A stretch of 64,000 bases of DNA from Pedobacter sp. ISL-64 (GTDB lineage Bacteria > Bacteroidota > Bacteroidia > Sphingobacteriales > Sphingobacteriaceae): contig NZ_JAGGPU010000006.1 of the NCBI RefSeq assembly GCF_018613605.1, positions 230,411 to 294,410 on the forward strand. Reading direction: 5' to 3'. Each line of letters starts with the position of its first letter. The stretch's first letter is position 1. Below, piece after piece: positions 35,913 to 44,357 of the stretch. Below the pieces are notes generated by a model that made no database searches, was not told where the DNA came from, and worked only from the letters and a program-made list of their open reading frames with translations. Position numbers and translations under genes: made by a program.

Positions 35913-36644
35913 ATGACAAAGATAGCGTTAGTAACAGGTGGTAACAAAGGAATTGGTTTTGAAACAGTAAGACAACTTGCAGCGCAAAATATTAAGGTTC
36001 TAATAGGTGCAAGAAATGAGCAGGAAGGTAAAAATGCTGAAGAAGTGCTTCGGGGTGAATCTCTGGATGTAGAATTTATAAAGCTGGACATCAGTGATTC
36101 GCAGGATATTGAAAATGCCAAAGCCTACATTGAAAGTGAATATGAAAAGTTGGATATTCTAATCAACAATGCCGCAGTATTTCTTGACGGTGAGTGGTTC
36201 GGCAATAATGTGGAATCGGTGCCTATGAAAACACTTCGTGACACCTTTGATATCAATTACTTTGGAACAGTTGAACTTACCCAGGCATTGTTGCCATTAA
36301 TTAAAAAAAGTGATTCGGGTCGTATTGTAAATATTAGCAGTGTTTCTGGCTCGTTTGGCGTTCATCTTGATGAAAATCATTGGCTGTACCAATTGAAACC
36401 TTATGCTTACAGTGCTTCTAAAACGGCATTGAACCAATTTACCGTTTTCCTTGCTAATGCACTTAAGGAAACCAATGTTAAAGTAAACGCTGCAAATCCT
36501 GGATGGGTACAAACTTCAATCGGTTCGAATGAAGCGCCATTGACACCTGCACAAGGTGCCGAGACAGGGGTTGCATTAGCCTTGATTGACCAAAATGGTC
36601 CGACAGGCACTTTCTCTCAAGCAGGCGAAAGTTTACCTTGGTAA
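35913..36644 (+). CDS. Short-chain dehydrogenase/reductase
   Basis: 243 residues, classical SDR. Cofactor loop VTGGNKGIGFETV at residues 7-19, NNAAV after strand 4, catalytic Ser in NISSVSG, and Tyr166-x3-Lys170 in YAYSASKTALNQF. GARNEQEG after the second strand contains an Arg, which favours NADPH. The sequence resembles carbonyl-reductase-like SDRs that act on quinones or ketones (NPGWVQTSIGSNEAPLTPAQ). It probably belongs with the AraC gene upstream. Substrate unknown. Confidence 0.95.
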   Translation: MTKIALVTGGNKGIGFETVRQLAAQNIKVLIGARNEQEGKNAEEVLRGESLDVEFIKLDISDSQDIENAKAYIESEYEKLDILINNAAVFLDGEWFGNNVESVPMKTLRDTFDINYFGTVELTQALLPLIKKSDSGRIVNISSVSGSFGVHLDENHWLYQLKPYAYSASKTALNQFTVFLANALKETNVKVNAANPGWVQTSIGSNEAPLTPAQGAETGVALALIDQNGPTGTFSQAGESLPW

Positions 36645-36667
36645 TCTGCTGACAGTAAATTCAATGT

Positions 36668-36781
36668 ATGAAATTTGTTTTTTTTGAACTGGGAAATATT
36701 ATTTATCCTGATGCGTCGATACCTGTTCCCGGATACTTAATGCAGAAGGAAAACGGAATTTTGAACCAAAAAATCATTTAG
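36668..36781 (+). CDS. Short open reading frame, probable remnant
   Basis: 37 codons: MKFVFFELGNIIYPDASIPV then PGYLMQKENGILNQKII. No family recognised. It stands between the SDR and an AraC gene and could be the tail of a decayed gene or chance. Confidence 0.2.
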   Translation: MKFVFFELGNIIYPDASIPVPGYLMQKENGILNQKII

Positions 36782-36817
36782 ACATTGTAGTTTTATATCT
36801 ATGTAAATAGTGTACTT

Positions 36818-37681
36818 ATGAAATCCATACCTCAATATCATTTTTCAAATGAAAAATATGGAAAATCTTTACTCGTAGATATTGTTCCTATTTCAGAGAT
36901 CAATAAATACATAGACATTCAGCCCATCCACAGGCTTACTTTCTATGACATGACTTTCATTACAAAAGGCAATGAAAACTTATCGATCAACCAGATAGAA
37001 TTGCAGGTTGGGTCAGGTGATATCATTTGCTCGATCCCGGGCGAGATATGGAGCTGGCCTAAAAAAACAAGCCTGGAGGGATATGTATTATTATTTGAAG
37101 CGGAATTTCTCCTCTCATTTTTTAACGACAAACAATTTCTAAACAAGTTTAAATATTTGCAGCGTAACCGTATTTCTCCATTATTGAGGATTGACGAGAA
37201 ACTATTCAATAAAAATCTTGAATACCTCAAAGACATACAAAACGAAATACAACTTGGAAAAACCAGTAATGAACATATTTTAAGGGCATTAGTCTACCTT
37301 ATTTTATCCGTAATTGAGCAGGGAACTACAGTAAATAAAGACATAAATGAAGTAAATCAACAAATAGTAAACAGGCATATTCAGGCCTTTGTAAAACTGG
37401 TGGATGAATATTATTTAAACTCACATGATGTTCAGTTCTATGCAGACAAGCTTTTTATTACAACCAACTATCTGAATAGGGTAACCAAAGAATTTATAGG
37501 GTCTACAGCAAAAGTTTACATTCTCTCCAAGGTCATTCAAGAAGCAAAAAGCTTACTCAAATATTCCAATTTTTCTGTTTCACAAATAAGCAATGAATTA
37601 AAATTTGAAGTGCCAAGCTATTTTGTCCGCCTTTTTCGGAAATATGTGGGAATGACACCTAAACAATTCCGGGATCAATAA
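36818..37681 (+). CDS. AraC-family transcriptional regulator 3
   Basis: 287 residues. Cupin-type N-terminus (HRLTFYDMTFITKGNENLSI; GSGDIICSIPGEIWSWPKKT) and AraC C-terminus (VQFYADKLFITTNYLNRVTK; ISNELKFEVPSYFVRLFRKY; VGMTPKQFRDQ). It is a clear full-length paralogue of the reverse-strand AraC gene at 41296-42174, sharing the opening MKxI..Y.F, the HRLT..D.TFIT motif and the GD.ICS.PG motif. It lies 181 bases ahead of the small DUF6616-like gene, which is the probable target. Confidence 0.93.
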   Translation: MKSIPQYHFSNEKYGKSLLVDIVPISEINKYIDIQPIHRLTFYDMTFITKGNENLSINQIELQVGSGDIICSIPGEIWSWPKKTSLEGYVLLFEAEFLLSFFNDKQFLNKFKYLQRNRISPLLRIDEKLFNKNLEYLKDIQNEIQLGKTSNEHILRALVYLILSVIEQGTTVNKDINEVNQQIVNRHIQAFVKLVDEYYLNSHDVQFYADKLFITTNYLNRVTKEFIGSTAKVYILSKVIQEAKSLLKYSNFSVSQISNELKFEVPSYFVRLFRKYVGMTPKQFRDQ

Positions 37682-37800
37682 AGACAAGTAATTACATATG
37701 TTACATATGCTAAGGATATTTTAAATATCCGCTTATCCATAGGTCACTAAAGTGGCATTTTCTGCCCCATTAGTGGCTTAATTGAAGGTGATTTTAATTA

Positions 37801-37808
37801 TACATTTG
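37801..37808 (+). promoter_or_regulatory. Bacteroidota -7 element (TACATTTG)
   Basis: TACATTTG matches TAnnTTTG, with TTG at 37782-37784, 16 bases upstream. It is placed 54 bases before the ATG at 37862. Confidence 0.5.
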
Positions 37809-37861
37809 TGGGTAACAGTAAGAAAGATTTGATAAATAACTAAATTATAAATTAAAAGAAT

Positions 37862-38188
37862 ATGAAATATTACATTGAGACGTTCACTGCAAAATCGACC
37901 TGGTTAGCGTTAGGCAAAGAAGAAAGAGCAGAATACATGAATAAAATTGCACTTTCGTCTCAACCTCTTGTTGATCAGGGTGGTGAATTGGTAGTAATGA
38001 GCGAAAATGACAGTGATACTGTTCAAGGGCTAAAGCACCAGTTCTTTGTCATTTGGAAATTCCCAACTGATGAATTGGCAAAAGCTTTCGAAACTTTGGG
38101 ATTAGAAGAAGGGTGGTATAATTACTTTGATCAATTTAACCTTAAGGGAGGCGATGTTGACATAACCGAGAAATTGGTTAATTTGTAA
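37862..38188 (+). CDS. Small DUF6616-like protein
   Basis: 108 residues, soluble, no signal peptide. Sequence such as MKYYIETFTAKSTWLALGKE, GELVVMSENDSDTVQGLKHQ and FFVIWKFPTDELAKAFETLG suggests a dimeric alpha/beta-barrel fold of the kind in small monooxygenase-like or YCII-like proteins; I believe it belongs to the DUF6616 group. No catalytic residues can be assigned. It has its own promoter (TACATTTG at 37801) and a strong terminator (38207-38241), so it is monocistronic. Confidence 0.6.
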   Translation: MKYYIETFTAKSTWLALGKEERAEYMNKIALSSQPLVDQGGELVVMSENDSDTVQGLKHQFFVIWKFPTDELAKAFETLGLEEGWYNYFDQFNLKGGDVDITEKLVNL

Positions 38189-38206
38189 ACTAACATCGAT
38201 TGCGGA

Positions 38207-38241
38207 AAAGTCTTGTAATGAATTAATCTTTACAAGACTTT
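38207..38241. terminator. Terminator between convergent genes
   Basis: AAAGTCTTGTAA (38207-38218) pairs perfectly with TTACAAGACTTT (38230-38241), 11-base loop. It can serve both the forward gene at 37862 and the reverse-strand gene ending at 38277. Confidence 0.85.
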
Positions 38242-38276
38242 ACTGTTATCATTTAAAAAAAATACAGAAAGGTAGT

Positions 38277-38999
38277 TTATGGCTCGAAGTTGATCCCAGC
38301 TTTTCGAGCTTGCCAAGCCTGGAGTTTTCGCTCGATTTTATATTCATGGCCATCTCTTACAAACAGTGTACCTGTCTGCTTAAACAGGAAAGTAACATTG
38401 TTCTGAATACAAGCGTTTCTAACCTGCATCACCCAATCGTAATCGCAAGGACGGGCGTTATCGCCGGATTCTCCGCCAACAATTACTTTATCAATCCATT
38501 CACCTTTTAAAAGTTCTGTGAGATCAATAGGCCCGACAAGGGGTTCACAGATGATTGACTTTTGCTTAAAAGGAAGTTTTTTAAAACCAGGAAGCCGGAG
38601 CGCTGCCTGTTTCTGGTTCTCGACTGAGCATAAAATACTGACATTATCATAACCCTGACCCCAATCATCCGGCAGGCATTGCGCTACCCGGTCTATCCGT
38701 TTTGTGGCAATTGAAAAAGTCAAGTCTTTACGCTGGCTTATCATTTCCCAAGCCTCATCACGCCATTGGTCTGCTTGTTCAATAAAGAAATCAGAAGTAA
38801 AGCAGGTCCATACATGTTCACCAGTGGCTATTTTATAGTTTCCATCGCGTTTTCTTTTTAGAGGCAGGCCAAAGTTTTGGGTTTTGTATACATTCCTGCT
38901 GTCGATACCATACAGTGCATCCCGCCGAAAGACATAACAGTTCTTGCAGCCTTCACTGATCTTGATGCATCCGTGCCATAAATTCCATATTATAGACAT
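38277..38999 (-). CDS. DUF5131 (phage Gp37/Gp68) family protein, radical-SAM-like
   Basis: 240 residues. The N-terminus has the family cysteine cluster WHGCIKISEGCKNCYVFRRD, with the C-x7-C-x2-C spacing proposed to hold an iron-sulfur cluster. FTSDFFIEQADQWRDEAWEM, IATKRIDR and ICEPLVGPIDLTEL follow, then VIVGGESGDNARPCDYDWV, all hallmarks of DUF5131/Gp37-Gp68. Function is not established; a radical-SAM-like activity is suspected. It ends 3 bases after the MmcQ/YjbR gene, so the two are coupled. Confidence 0.85.
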   Translation of the reverse strand: MSIIWNLWHGCIKISEGCKNCYVFRRDALYGIDSRNVYKTQNFGLPLKRKRDGNYKIATGEHVWTCFTSDFFIEQADQWRDEAWEMISQRKDLTFSIATKRIDRVAQCLPDDWGQGYDNVSILCSVENQKQAALRLPGFKKLPFKQKSIICEPLVGPIDLTELLKGEWIDKVIVGGESGDNARPCDYDWVMQVRNACIQNNVTFLFKQTGTLFVRDGHEYKIERKLQAWQARKAGINFEP

Positions 39000-39001
39000 G
39001 A

Positions 39002-39355
39002 CTATTTCTTAATTTTCTTTGTTGTAGTTGCTGAGACTAGCTCATAAGATTTTGTGGCCAGATCTTTTATTATGTCTTCGGAAACAGTACCATCTAAAGC
39101 AACACTGATCCAATGTTTCCAGCTCAAATTGAACGGTTTTTGGATGCCTTTGTGCTCTCTGAGTTCTTCAATAGATTCAGGATCGCATTTCAATGTGCAG
39201 TAATCAAATTTATCAATATCAAAAAAGCAGAACATCTTCTTTCCAATATAAAATACAAGGATAGACCTGGAATTTTTAAAAAATCCCTGAAATGGCATCC
39301 CTTCGTGAGTATCTGGAAATGATAGACAGAAAGCTCGGAACGTTTCTATATCCAT
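39002..39355 (-). CDS. MmcQ/YjbR-family protein 1
   Basis: 117 residues matching the MmcQ/YjbR (DUF419, CyaY-like fold) family: MDIETFRAFCLSFPDTHEGM, KKMFCFFDIDKFDYCTLKCD, then SWKHWISVALDGTVSEDIIK and DLATKSYELV. Such proteins are probable DNA-binding or double-wing proteins of unknown role. It stands 2 bases upstream of the DUF5131 gene. It is a paralogue of the gene at 40907-41284, the two bracketing the carboxylesterase. Confidence 0.9.
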   Translation of the reverse strand: MDIETFRAFCLSFPDTHEGMPFQGFFKNSRSILVFYIGKKMFCFFDIDKFDYCTLKCDPESIEELREHKGIQKPFNLSWKHWISVALDGTVSEDIIKDLATKSYELVSATTTKKIKK

Positions 39356-39408
39356 ATTTTTCTTTAAAATGAGATAAGTGATTTTACTGAAAACTGACCC
39401 AAATTATT

Positions 39409-40842
39409 TTATGTACGTTCTATACCTTCAAAAACCTTTAAAACATTAAGAGCGTGAGCAGTTGCATCATAAGGCGGATTGCCAATGCCTTTTACCGTAA
39501 GTTCATCTGTTACTGGTTTCCAAAGTTGCTCATGTTTTCCGGTTGCAAAATCAATGAGTGCATCACGAACAAAGTTATCTCGAACAATCTGCTCTTTGCT
39601 TGCACCTGGGCTTTGCTGACCAACGATGCCGTACATTTCGGTTCCGTGAACGGCAGGAACTCCTTCTACCGGCCCAACACATATCAAATAAGATTTACCT
39701 CCTGCAGCAGCGTGTGCAAGTGCACCGCGTGTTTGGGGCAGGGTAAAGGAGTAGTCGGTAAGCAACAAGCCACGAACCTCAACGGGAGTACGGCCTTCAA
39801 CGTTGTATGTATCGATAATTTGTCGGGCACGACTGCGTGGAATGCGATTTCGGTTGGCGAATTCTTTGACCAAATTGTCAATGCTTTTAGGGTCAAAATC
39901 ATCGGTTTTGTAAAGAACCCACCACCCAGTCTCGTAGGTGGTACTGCTAAAAAGTATATCGATGTCCTTGTGTTGTCCAGATTCAAGTATACGCATGGGA
40001 TGGTTGATGAGAACGCCATTTGAAAGATGACTGTCATCTACTGTGGCCACGCATTCGTTGTCGGTGCCGTGCCCAACGCCAGGATCTGTATACACTGTCT
40101 TATTCATCGTATCGGCAAGGAGTTTTCCATCGATGTTCAGCAGTTGCTCCGGATTATCCTCAATACCGAGTAATTTAAGAACCGCCACGGCTCGTTCTTC
40201 GGCGCTCCAAGCTGGAACTTGGCGTGATGGCATACCAGAAAATGCGGCGATACGATGAAAAAGCCCATCAGCTGACGGTGCTGCAAGTAAAGCGAGTGCT
40301 GAGAATGCACCTGCACTGTGTCCGGTAATAGTAACATTGTTTGGGTCGCCACCAAAACGTGCAATATTCTGCTTTACCCATTTTAGTGCAGTGATGATGT
40401 CTTGCAAGCAAAGGTTTGTAGCCTTTGCGAATGCACCCCCGTATTGAGAAAGGGACAGGGCTCCGAATGCACCAAGTCGATAATTTATCGACACCCCGAT
40501 AACACGACCTGTGGAAGCGAGCCCAGACGCATTTGATACAGTTTGTGTATTTGCACCACTCATCCATCCACCACCAAAAATATAAACGATGACGGGAATA
40601 TATTCTTCATCGATATCTTCAGGAGCCCAAACGTTAAGGTTCAAGCAGTCTTCGCTAAAGCCGTTGTCGGCTTCCAACCAGCTAGTGTCTCCAGCCTGTA
40701 ATGGGGCTGTTCCTTTCTGGTCGTAAGGTAAGTCAGGATTGAATGGCAGCAAAGTGGGACTCTGAAAGCGTTCTGCAGTGGCGTACTGAATACCTAACCA
40801 AGAGCGGACTGCTTTGGGAGTGATATTTTTTTCTCTATTCAT
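39409..40842 (-). CDS. Type B carboxylesterase/lipase family protein
   Basis: 477 residues, no clear signal peptide. Catalytic elements: oxyanion loop VIVYIFGGGWMSGA, EDCLNLNVWAPED, nucleophile Ser176 in ITGHSAGAFSALALLAAPSA, and a C-terminal His region (AVHGTEMYGIVGQQSP). It should hydrolyse carboxylic esters in the cytoplasm. The lack of a secretion signal is less usual for Bacteroidota members of this family. It lies between the two MmcQ/YjbR genes on the same strand (53 and 64 bases away). Confidence 0.93.
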   Translation of the reverse strand: MNREKNITPKAVRSWLGIQYATAERFQSPTLLPFNPDLPYDQKGTAPLQAGDTSWLEADNGFSEDCLNLNVWAPEDIDEEYIPVIVYIFGGGWMSGANTQTVSNASGLASTGRVIGVSINYRLGAFGALSLSQYGGAFAKATNLCLQDIITALKWVKQNIARFGGDPNNVTITGHSAGAFSALALLAAPSADGLFHRIAAFSGMPSRQVPAWSAEERAVAVLKLLGIEDNPEQLLNIDGKLLADTMNKTVYTDPGVGHGTDNECVATVDDSHLSNGVLINHPMRILESGQHKDIDILFSSTTYETGWWVLYKTDDFDPKSIDNLVKEFANRNRIPRSRARQIIDTYNVEGRTPVEVRGLLLTDYSFTLPQTRGALAHAAAGGKSYLICVGPVEGVPAVHGTEMYGIVGQQSPGASKEQIVRDNFVRDALIDFATGKHEQLWKPVTDELTVKGIGNPPYDATAHALNVLKVFEGIERT

Positions 40843-40906
40843 AACCTTTAAAGTATTTCATTGCTAATTTTTCAATTTCTTTGAGCGGAATCTTCCTAAT
40901 TATCTA

Positions 40907-41284
40907 TTACTCCTTGTATTTTAAGGACTCCTGTATTTTAAGAGGAAAACTTTTCACAATCAGCTCGTATGATTTTCGGACAAGTTCCTTAATAATCGGA
41001 TCTGGAACATCGCCGTTAAAATAGGCACTGATCCAATGCTTCTTGTTCATATGGTATCCTGGCTTGATGCCCTGATATTTTTCCTGTAGCTCTTTCGACT
41101 CTTCCGGGTCACATTTTAAATCGCAGAAATCAAACTTATCGATGTTGACAAAGCAGAACCATTTGTCTGCTACATAAAATACAAGCAGGTCCTTATCGTA
41201 TTGAGAAGTTGCTTTTTCAAAAGGAAGCTTCTCCATAGCACCGTTGAAGGAAAGGCAATATTTCCTGAAGGTTTCTATATCCAT
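40907..41284 (-). CDS. MmcQ/YjbR-family protein 2
   Basis: 125 residues, paralogue of the gene at 39002 with the same MDIETFR.(Y/F)CLSF start, WFCFVNIDKFDFCDLKCDPE core, GYHMNKKHWISAYFNGDVPD and LVRKSYELIV. It begins 11 bases after the reverse-strand AraC stop, so it is probably co-transcribed with that regulator. Role unknown. Confidence 0.9.
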   Translation of the reverse strand: MDIETFRKYCLSFNGAMEKLPFEKATSQYDKDLLVFYVADKWFCFVNIDKFDFCDLKCDPEESKELQEKYQGIKPGYHMNKKHWISAYFNGDVPDPIIKELVRKSYELIVKSFPLKIQESLKYKE

Positions 41285-41295
41285 AATTAAGTATT

Positions 41296-42174
41296 TTAGG
41301 AAGGCTTATTTCCGACACGGAATTCTTTTGGTTTTAAGCCTACGGATTTTTTAAAAAAACGTGTAAAATAGCTGGGCGATTCGAACTTCAGCTGATCACT
41401 AATCTCAGAAATTGACAGGTCAGTAAAATTGAGCAAATTTCTAGCTTCCTGCGCAATTTTACTGGCAATGTACTTTTTGGAAGTTGTGCCCAATAATTCC
41501 CGTACAATTTTATTGAGGTAATTGGCTGATATAAAAAGCTTGTCGGCATAAAACTGAACTTCATGTACTTCAAGACAATGCTCTTCCACCAGCTTAATAA
41601 ATCCTTGAAGGTGTCTGTTGTTTTGATGTTCAGATAACGTATCTAAAGATGATTTATTCTGCAATTTCTCCTCATTGTCCAGTTTAGCCAAAACTAAATA
41701 GACAAATGCTCTGATGACATGTTCGCTTCTATCTTTTCCTTTTATTTCATTTCTAATCTTTTCTAAAAATTCGAGAATTTCAGAAAATACTTCAGCTTTG
41801 AGCCCTATGAAAGGAGATAAGCGGTCGGCTTTTAGAAAGTTAAGATTGTTCAGAAAAAACTTGTTGATGAAAAACGACTGGAAAAAATCTTCTTCAAATA
41901 CCAATGCAAATCCTTCTAATGCTGTATTTCTTTCCCAAGTCCAAACATCTCCAGGAGTTGAACAGATCACATCGCCACACTGAACCCGTAATTTTGACTG
42001 ATTGATCGTTACGTATTCGTTACCCTCCGTAATAAATGTGAGATCGAAATAAGTCAGCCTATGTGTTGGGGTTTTCTGAATATATTTTCTGAATTCTGAA
42101 ATCCTGACAACATCTGCCAGTAAATGCGCTCCATATTTTTTCTTGAAGAAATTGTACCTATGAATGTTTTTCAT
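41296..42174 (-). CDS. AraC-family transcriptional regulator 4
   Basis: 292 residues; N-terminal cupin-like domain (HRLTYFDLTFITEGNEYVTI; CGDVICSTPGDVWTWERNTA) and C-terminal AraC domain (VQFYADKLFISANYLNKIVR; ISEISDQLKFESPSYFTRFF; KKSVGLKPKEFRVG). Close paralogue of the forward-strand gene at 36818. The two face each other across 36.8-42.2 kb. It probably regulates the MmcQ/YjbR and esterase genes downstream on the same strand. Confidence 0.93.
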   Translation of the reverse strand: MKNIHRYNFFKKKYGAHLLADVVRISEFRKYIQKTPTHRLTYFDLTFITEGNEYVTINQSKLRVQCGDVICSTPGDVWTWERNTALEGFALVFEEDFFQSFFINKFFLNNLNFLKADRLSPFIGLKAEVFSEILEFLEKIRNEIKGKDRSEHVIRAFVYLVLAKLDNEEKLQNKSSLDTLSEHQNNRHLQGFIKLVEEHCLEVHEVQFYADKLFISANYLNKIVRELLGTTSKKYIASKIAQEARNLLNFTDLSISEISDQLKFESPSYFTRFFKKSVGLKPKEFRVGNKPS

Positions 42175-42300
42175 AATATAACTAGAGCCAACATTTACAA
42201 AGGTAAAGCTAGTGACAAATTATAACTAAATCCTATCCATAAAACTATTTCAAACAGTACTAGATAAGTGGTATGAAAGCATTTTATCTTTAATATGGCA

Positions 42301-42765
42301 CTAGACGATGTCTTTTAATTTACTAAAGTCCTTTTCCATCGGACGGATAATCGACCACGTGGAATGAATGGCATACCAATTTCCATCTTCCTCTTTTTGA
42401 AAGACCTCGATGCAATTATAATCTATATCTAAAAGATTTGTCTTTGCAAAGAGCTGATAAGTCAAGACAGCCATATCCACGCCTATCTGTACACGTGGAC
42501 TACGGACTTCATAGCTATTGGCTGATAGTTTGCCTTCAACTCTCTTGAAAAGATCAGCCATCGATGCAAAATCTTCCAAACGCTTCTTTTCTACGGCATC
42601 AAAGTAAGTAAAACTCCGTTTAGACCAGAGTTGAGCATAGCCTGACGTATCGCCTTTGAACCACTTTTCAAGTGCAGTTTCTTCCAAACTGATTATGTGT
42701 TCTGCAAATTGCTTTTCTACTTCATTTTTGTACTGCCAAACAGCAATTGTTTCTTTTGTTCCCAT
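42301..42765 (-). CDS. SnoaL/NTF2-like protein
   Basis: 154 residues, soluble. The sequence ALEKWFKGDTSGYAQLWSKR, then SFTYFDAVEKKRLEDFASMA and ending DGNWYAIHSTWSIIRP, is typical of NTF2-fold SnoaL/DUF4440-type proteins, which bind or isomerise small molecules. No enzymatic residues can be picked out. It is monocistronic, 126 bases before (upstream of) the AraC gene on the same strand. Confidence 0.8.
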   Translation of the reverse strand: MGTKETIAVWQYKNEVEKQFAEHIISLEETALEKWFKGDTSGYAQLWSKRSFTYFDAVEKKRLEDFASMADLFKRVEGKLSANSYEVRSPRVQIGVDMAVLTYQLFAKTNLLDIDYNCIEVFQKEEDGNWYAIHSTWSIIRPMEKDFSKLKDIV

Positions 42766-42849
42766 TATTTATAAATTTGATATACAAAGTTACTTTGTAA
42801 TCAATCGATTTCAGAGAAATTAAGGTGCTGAAAATGTCACTTTTCGGGA

Positions 42850-42966
42850 CTATTGAATAATATTATCGTTAACAGCTATACTCCAAATAATGTAACAGAC
42901 CAATGAACTTATCAAACCTAAATAAATCAGGTTACCAGTTACCATCATATTGGTGAGTGCCTCCAT
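42850..42966 (-). pseudogene. Remnant of DMT/EamA-family transporter
   Basis: Only the stretch MEALTNMMVTGNLIYLGLIS, SLVCYIIWSIAVNDNIIQ is left. The pattern (LGLISSLVCYIIWSIAV) matches the penultimate membrane helix of EamA/DMT transporters. The rest of the gene is missing on both sides, and the frame extension to 43065 is unrelated polar sequence. A deletion relic. Confidence 0.5.
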
Positions 42967-43065
42967 GTTGATATTTAGCGTTGCAAATTCCGTGGTGATT
43001 ATGAAGCAAAATGTACGCAAATGCGTACACGAAAGGTGAATTTCATTTTCATTTGCTTTTCTCAA

Positions 43066-44357
43066 ATAGCATGATTATTCTATACATTATAGAACGATGT
43101 TCTTTAAATCGCGTCAAAAAAGATCAACTACAACTAGTTGAATATTTTAGAAAATATAAAAAAAGCTTCATCTATTTTTATTCTAAATTCAAAAGGAGAT
43201 TCCAATCTTGAAATCAAGATCATCAAATAACTCGATAATTTGAATAATCCCAAAGCCGTTTTATTGCCCCTTACCCGCGCTGCTCCGACACAGCTCTAGA
43301 CCAACAATACCTTAGGATAACTTTCTCTTTACCTTTCGTTTAGCTATAGTTAACACGCTGATCTAAAGCGATGCAAATCTTTGGCCTAGCTGATCTACAC
43401 CAGGGCCATAACTCAACCAAAGCAAGTACCCAGCAGGCCATAAGCAAGCCTGGCCGGAAGGTGGCCTAAACGTGGCGTAAAGGTGGACTTTAGAATATTT
43501 TTTTTGGGGAATTTTTAATCAGATGGATTGATTTGGGATACCATCTCTTTTGATTAACCCAATATACTAAAATTATGGCTATCCGGAATGGAATTAACAA
43601 AATAAACGGGGTAAACGGGATCTTGTTTTTTACAAACGCGGAATTAAGGTTATTTTAATAAAGGAAATGGTAACAGCCTAATGGCCTTGGAGATTTGTCG
43701 AGACTTTCCTTCTACTTCATCCTGGACGATTCCATAAAAATAATCCTGCATTTGTCTTTTCGGGTTGATCATTCTTTACATCACAATCGCCTATTCGGTG
43801 TGCATTGGTGAAAACACTGCCAAATTCTACAAACTAGATTTGTTAAATAAAATGGGATGGTATTTACAGTTGCTTTATCTTACGCGACCGTCTTGTAGAT
43901 ACTACGTAGTCAGCATCTTTCCTGCTATTAAGACCCTGACACTAATACTAAACTACCTAAAGAATAGCGCTAAAAGTCAGATTGTTAATTGAGTTCAAGT
44001 TATATCATCCTTAGCATTAACAGGTTAGCAAGAGCTAACGTTCAAAGGAAAGAGCGTATAGTTTAACAAAATCTATCCACAAAAGATGCGATGGAAAGAA
44101 AACTTCGATAATTATTTTTCATCGAAATACTGCCTGGATTCGTTAAATGGGCTGTTTTTACTAATTATCATCGAAATCATCAACATTAATTCTAAAAAAA
44201 AACAATTAAATATTAGGAAATTAAAATATAAATACATTAATTTTATACAACAGAATAACTATAGTATTACATTAGTTTATACATTAATATTACAATTTGT
44301 TTAAATATTATCTTACAATTCTTTTCTACTAAATTTTTAACCTCTAAAAAACCTTCT
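43066..44357. other. 1.3-kb non-coding region with a GC-rich repeat block
   Basis: Mostly AT-rich. A GC-richer block (43260-43490) ends in three 11-bp tandem units (43457-43489). Reverse-strand 43772-43650 holds a 40-codon frame (MINPKRQMQDYFYGIVQDEV, then EGKSRQISKAIRLLPFPLLK) that looks protein-like but matches nothing I know. Forward frames at 43765 and 44086 look accidental. Confidence 0.5.
43457..43489 (+). repeat. Three 11-bp tandem units
   Basis: GAAGGTGGCCT, AAACGTGGCGT, AAAGGTGGACT: units of 11 bp sharing AA.GTGG..T, about one helical turn apart. Confidence 0.6.

Noticed and set aside
43765..44304. Forward frames of 75 and 72 aa
   Set aside because: AT-rich, rich in Ile/Asn/Lys/Tyr without domain pattern; typical of random frames in AT-rich DNA.
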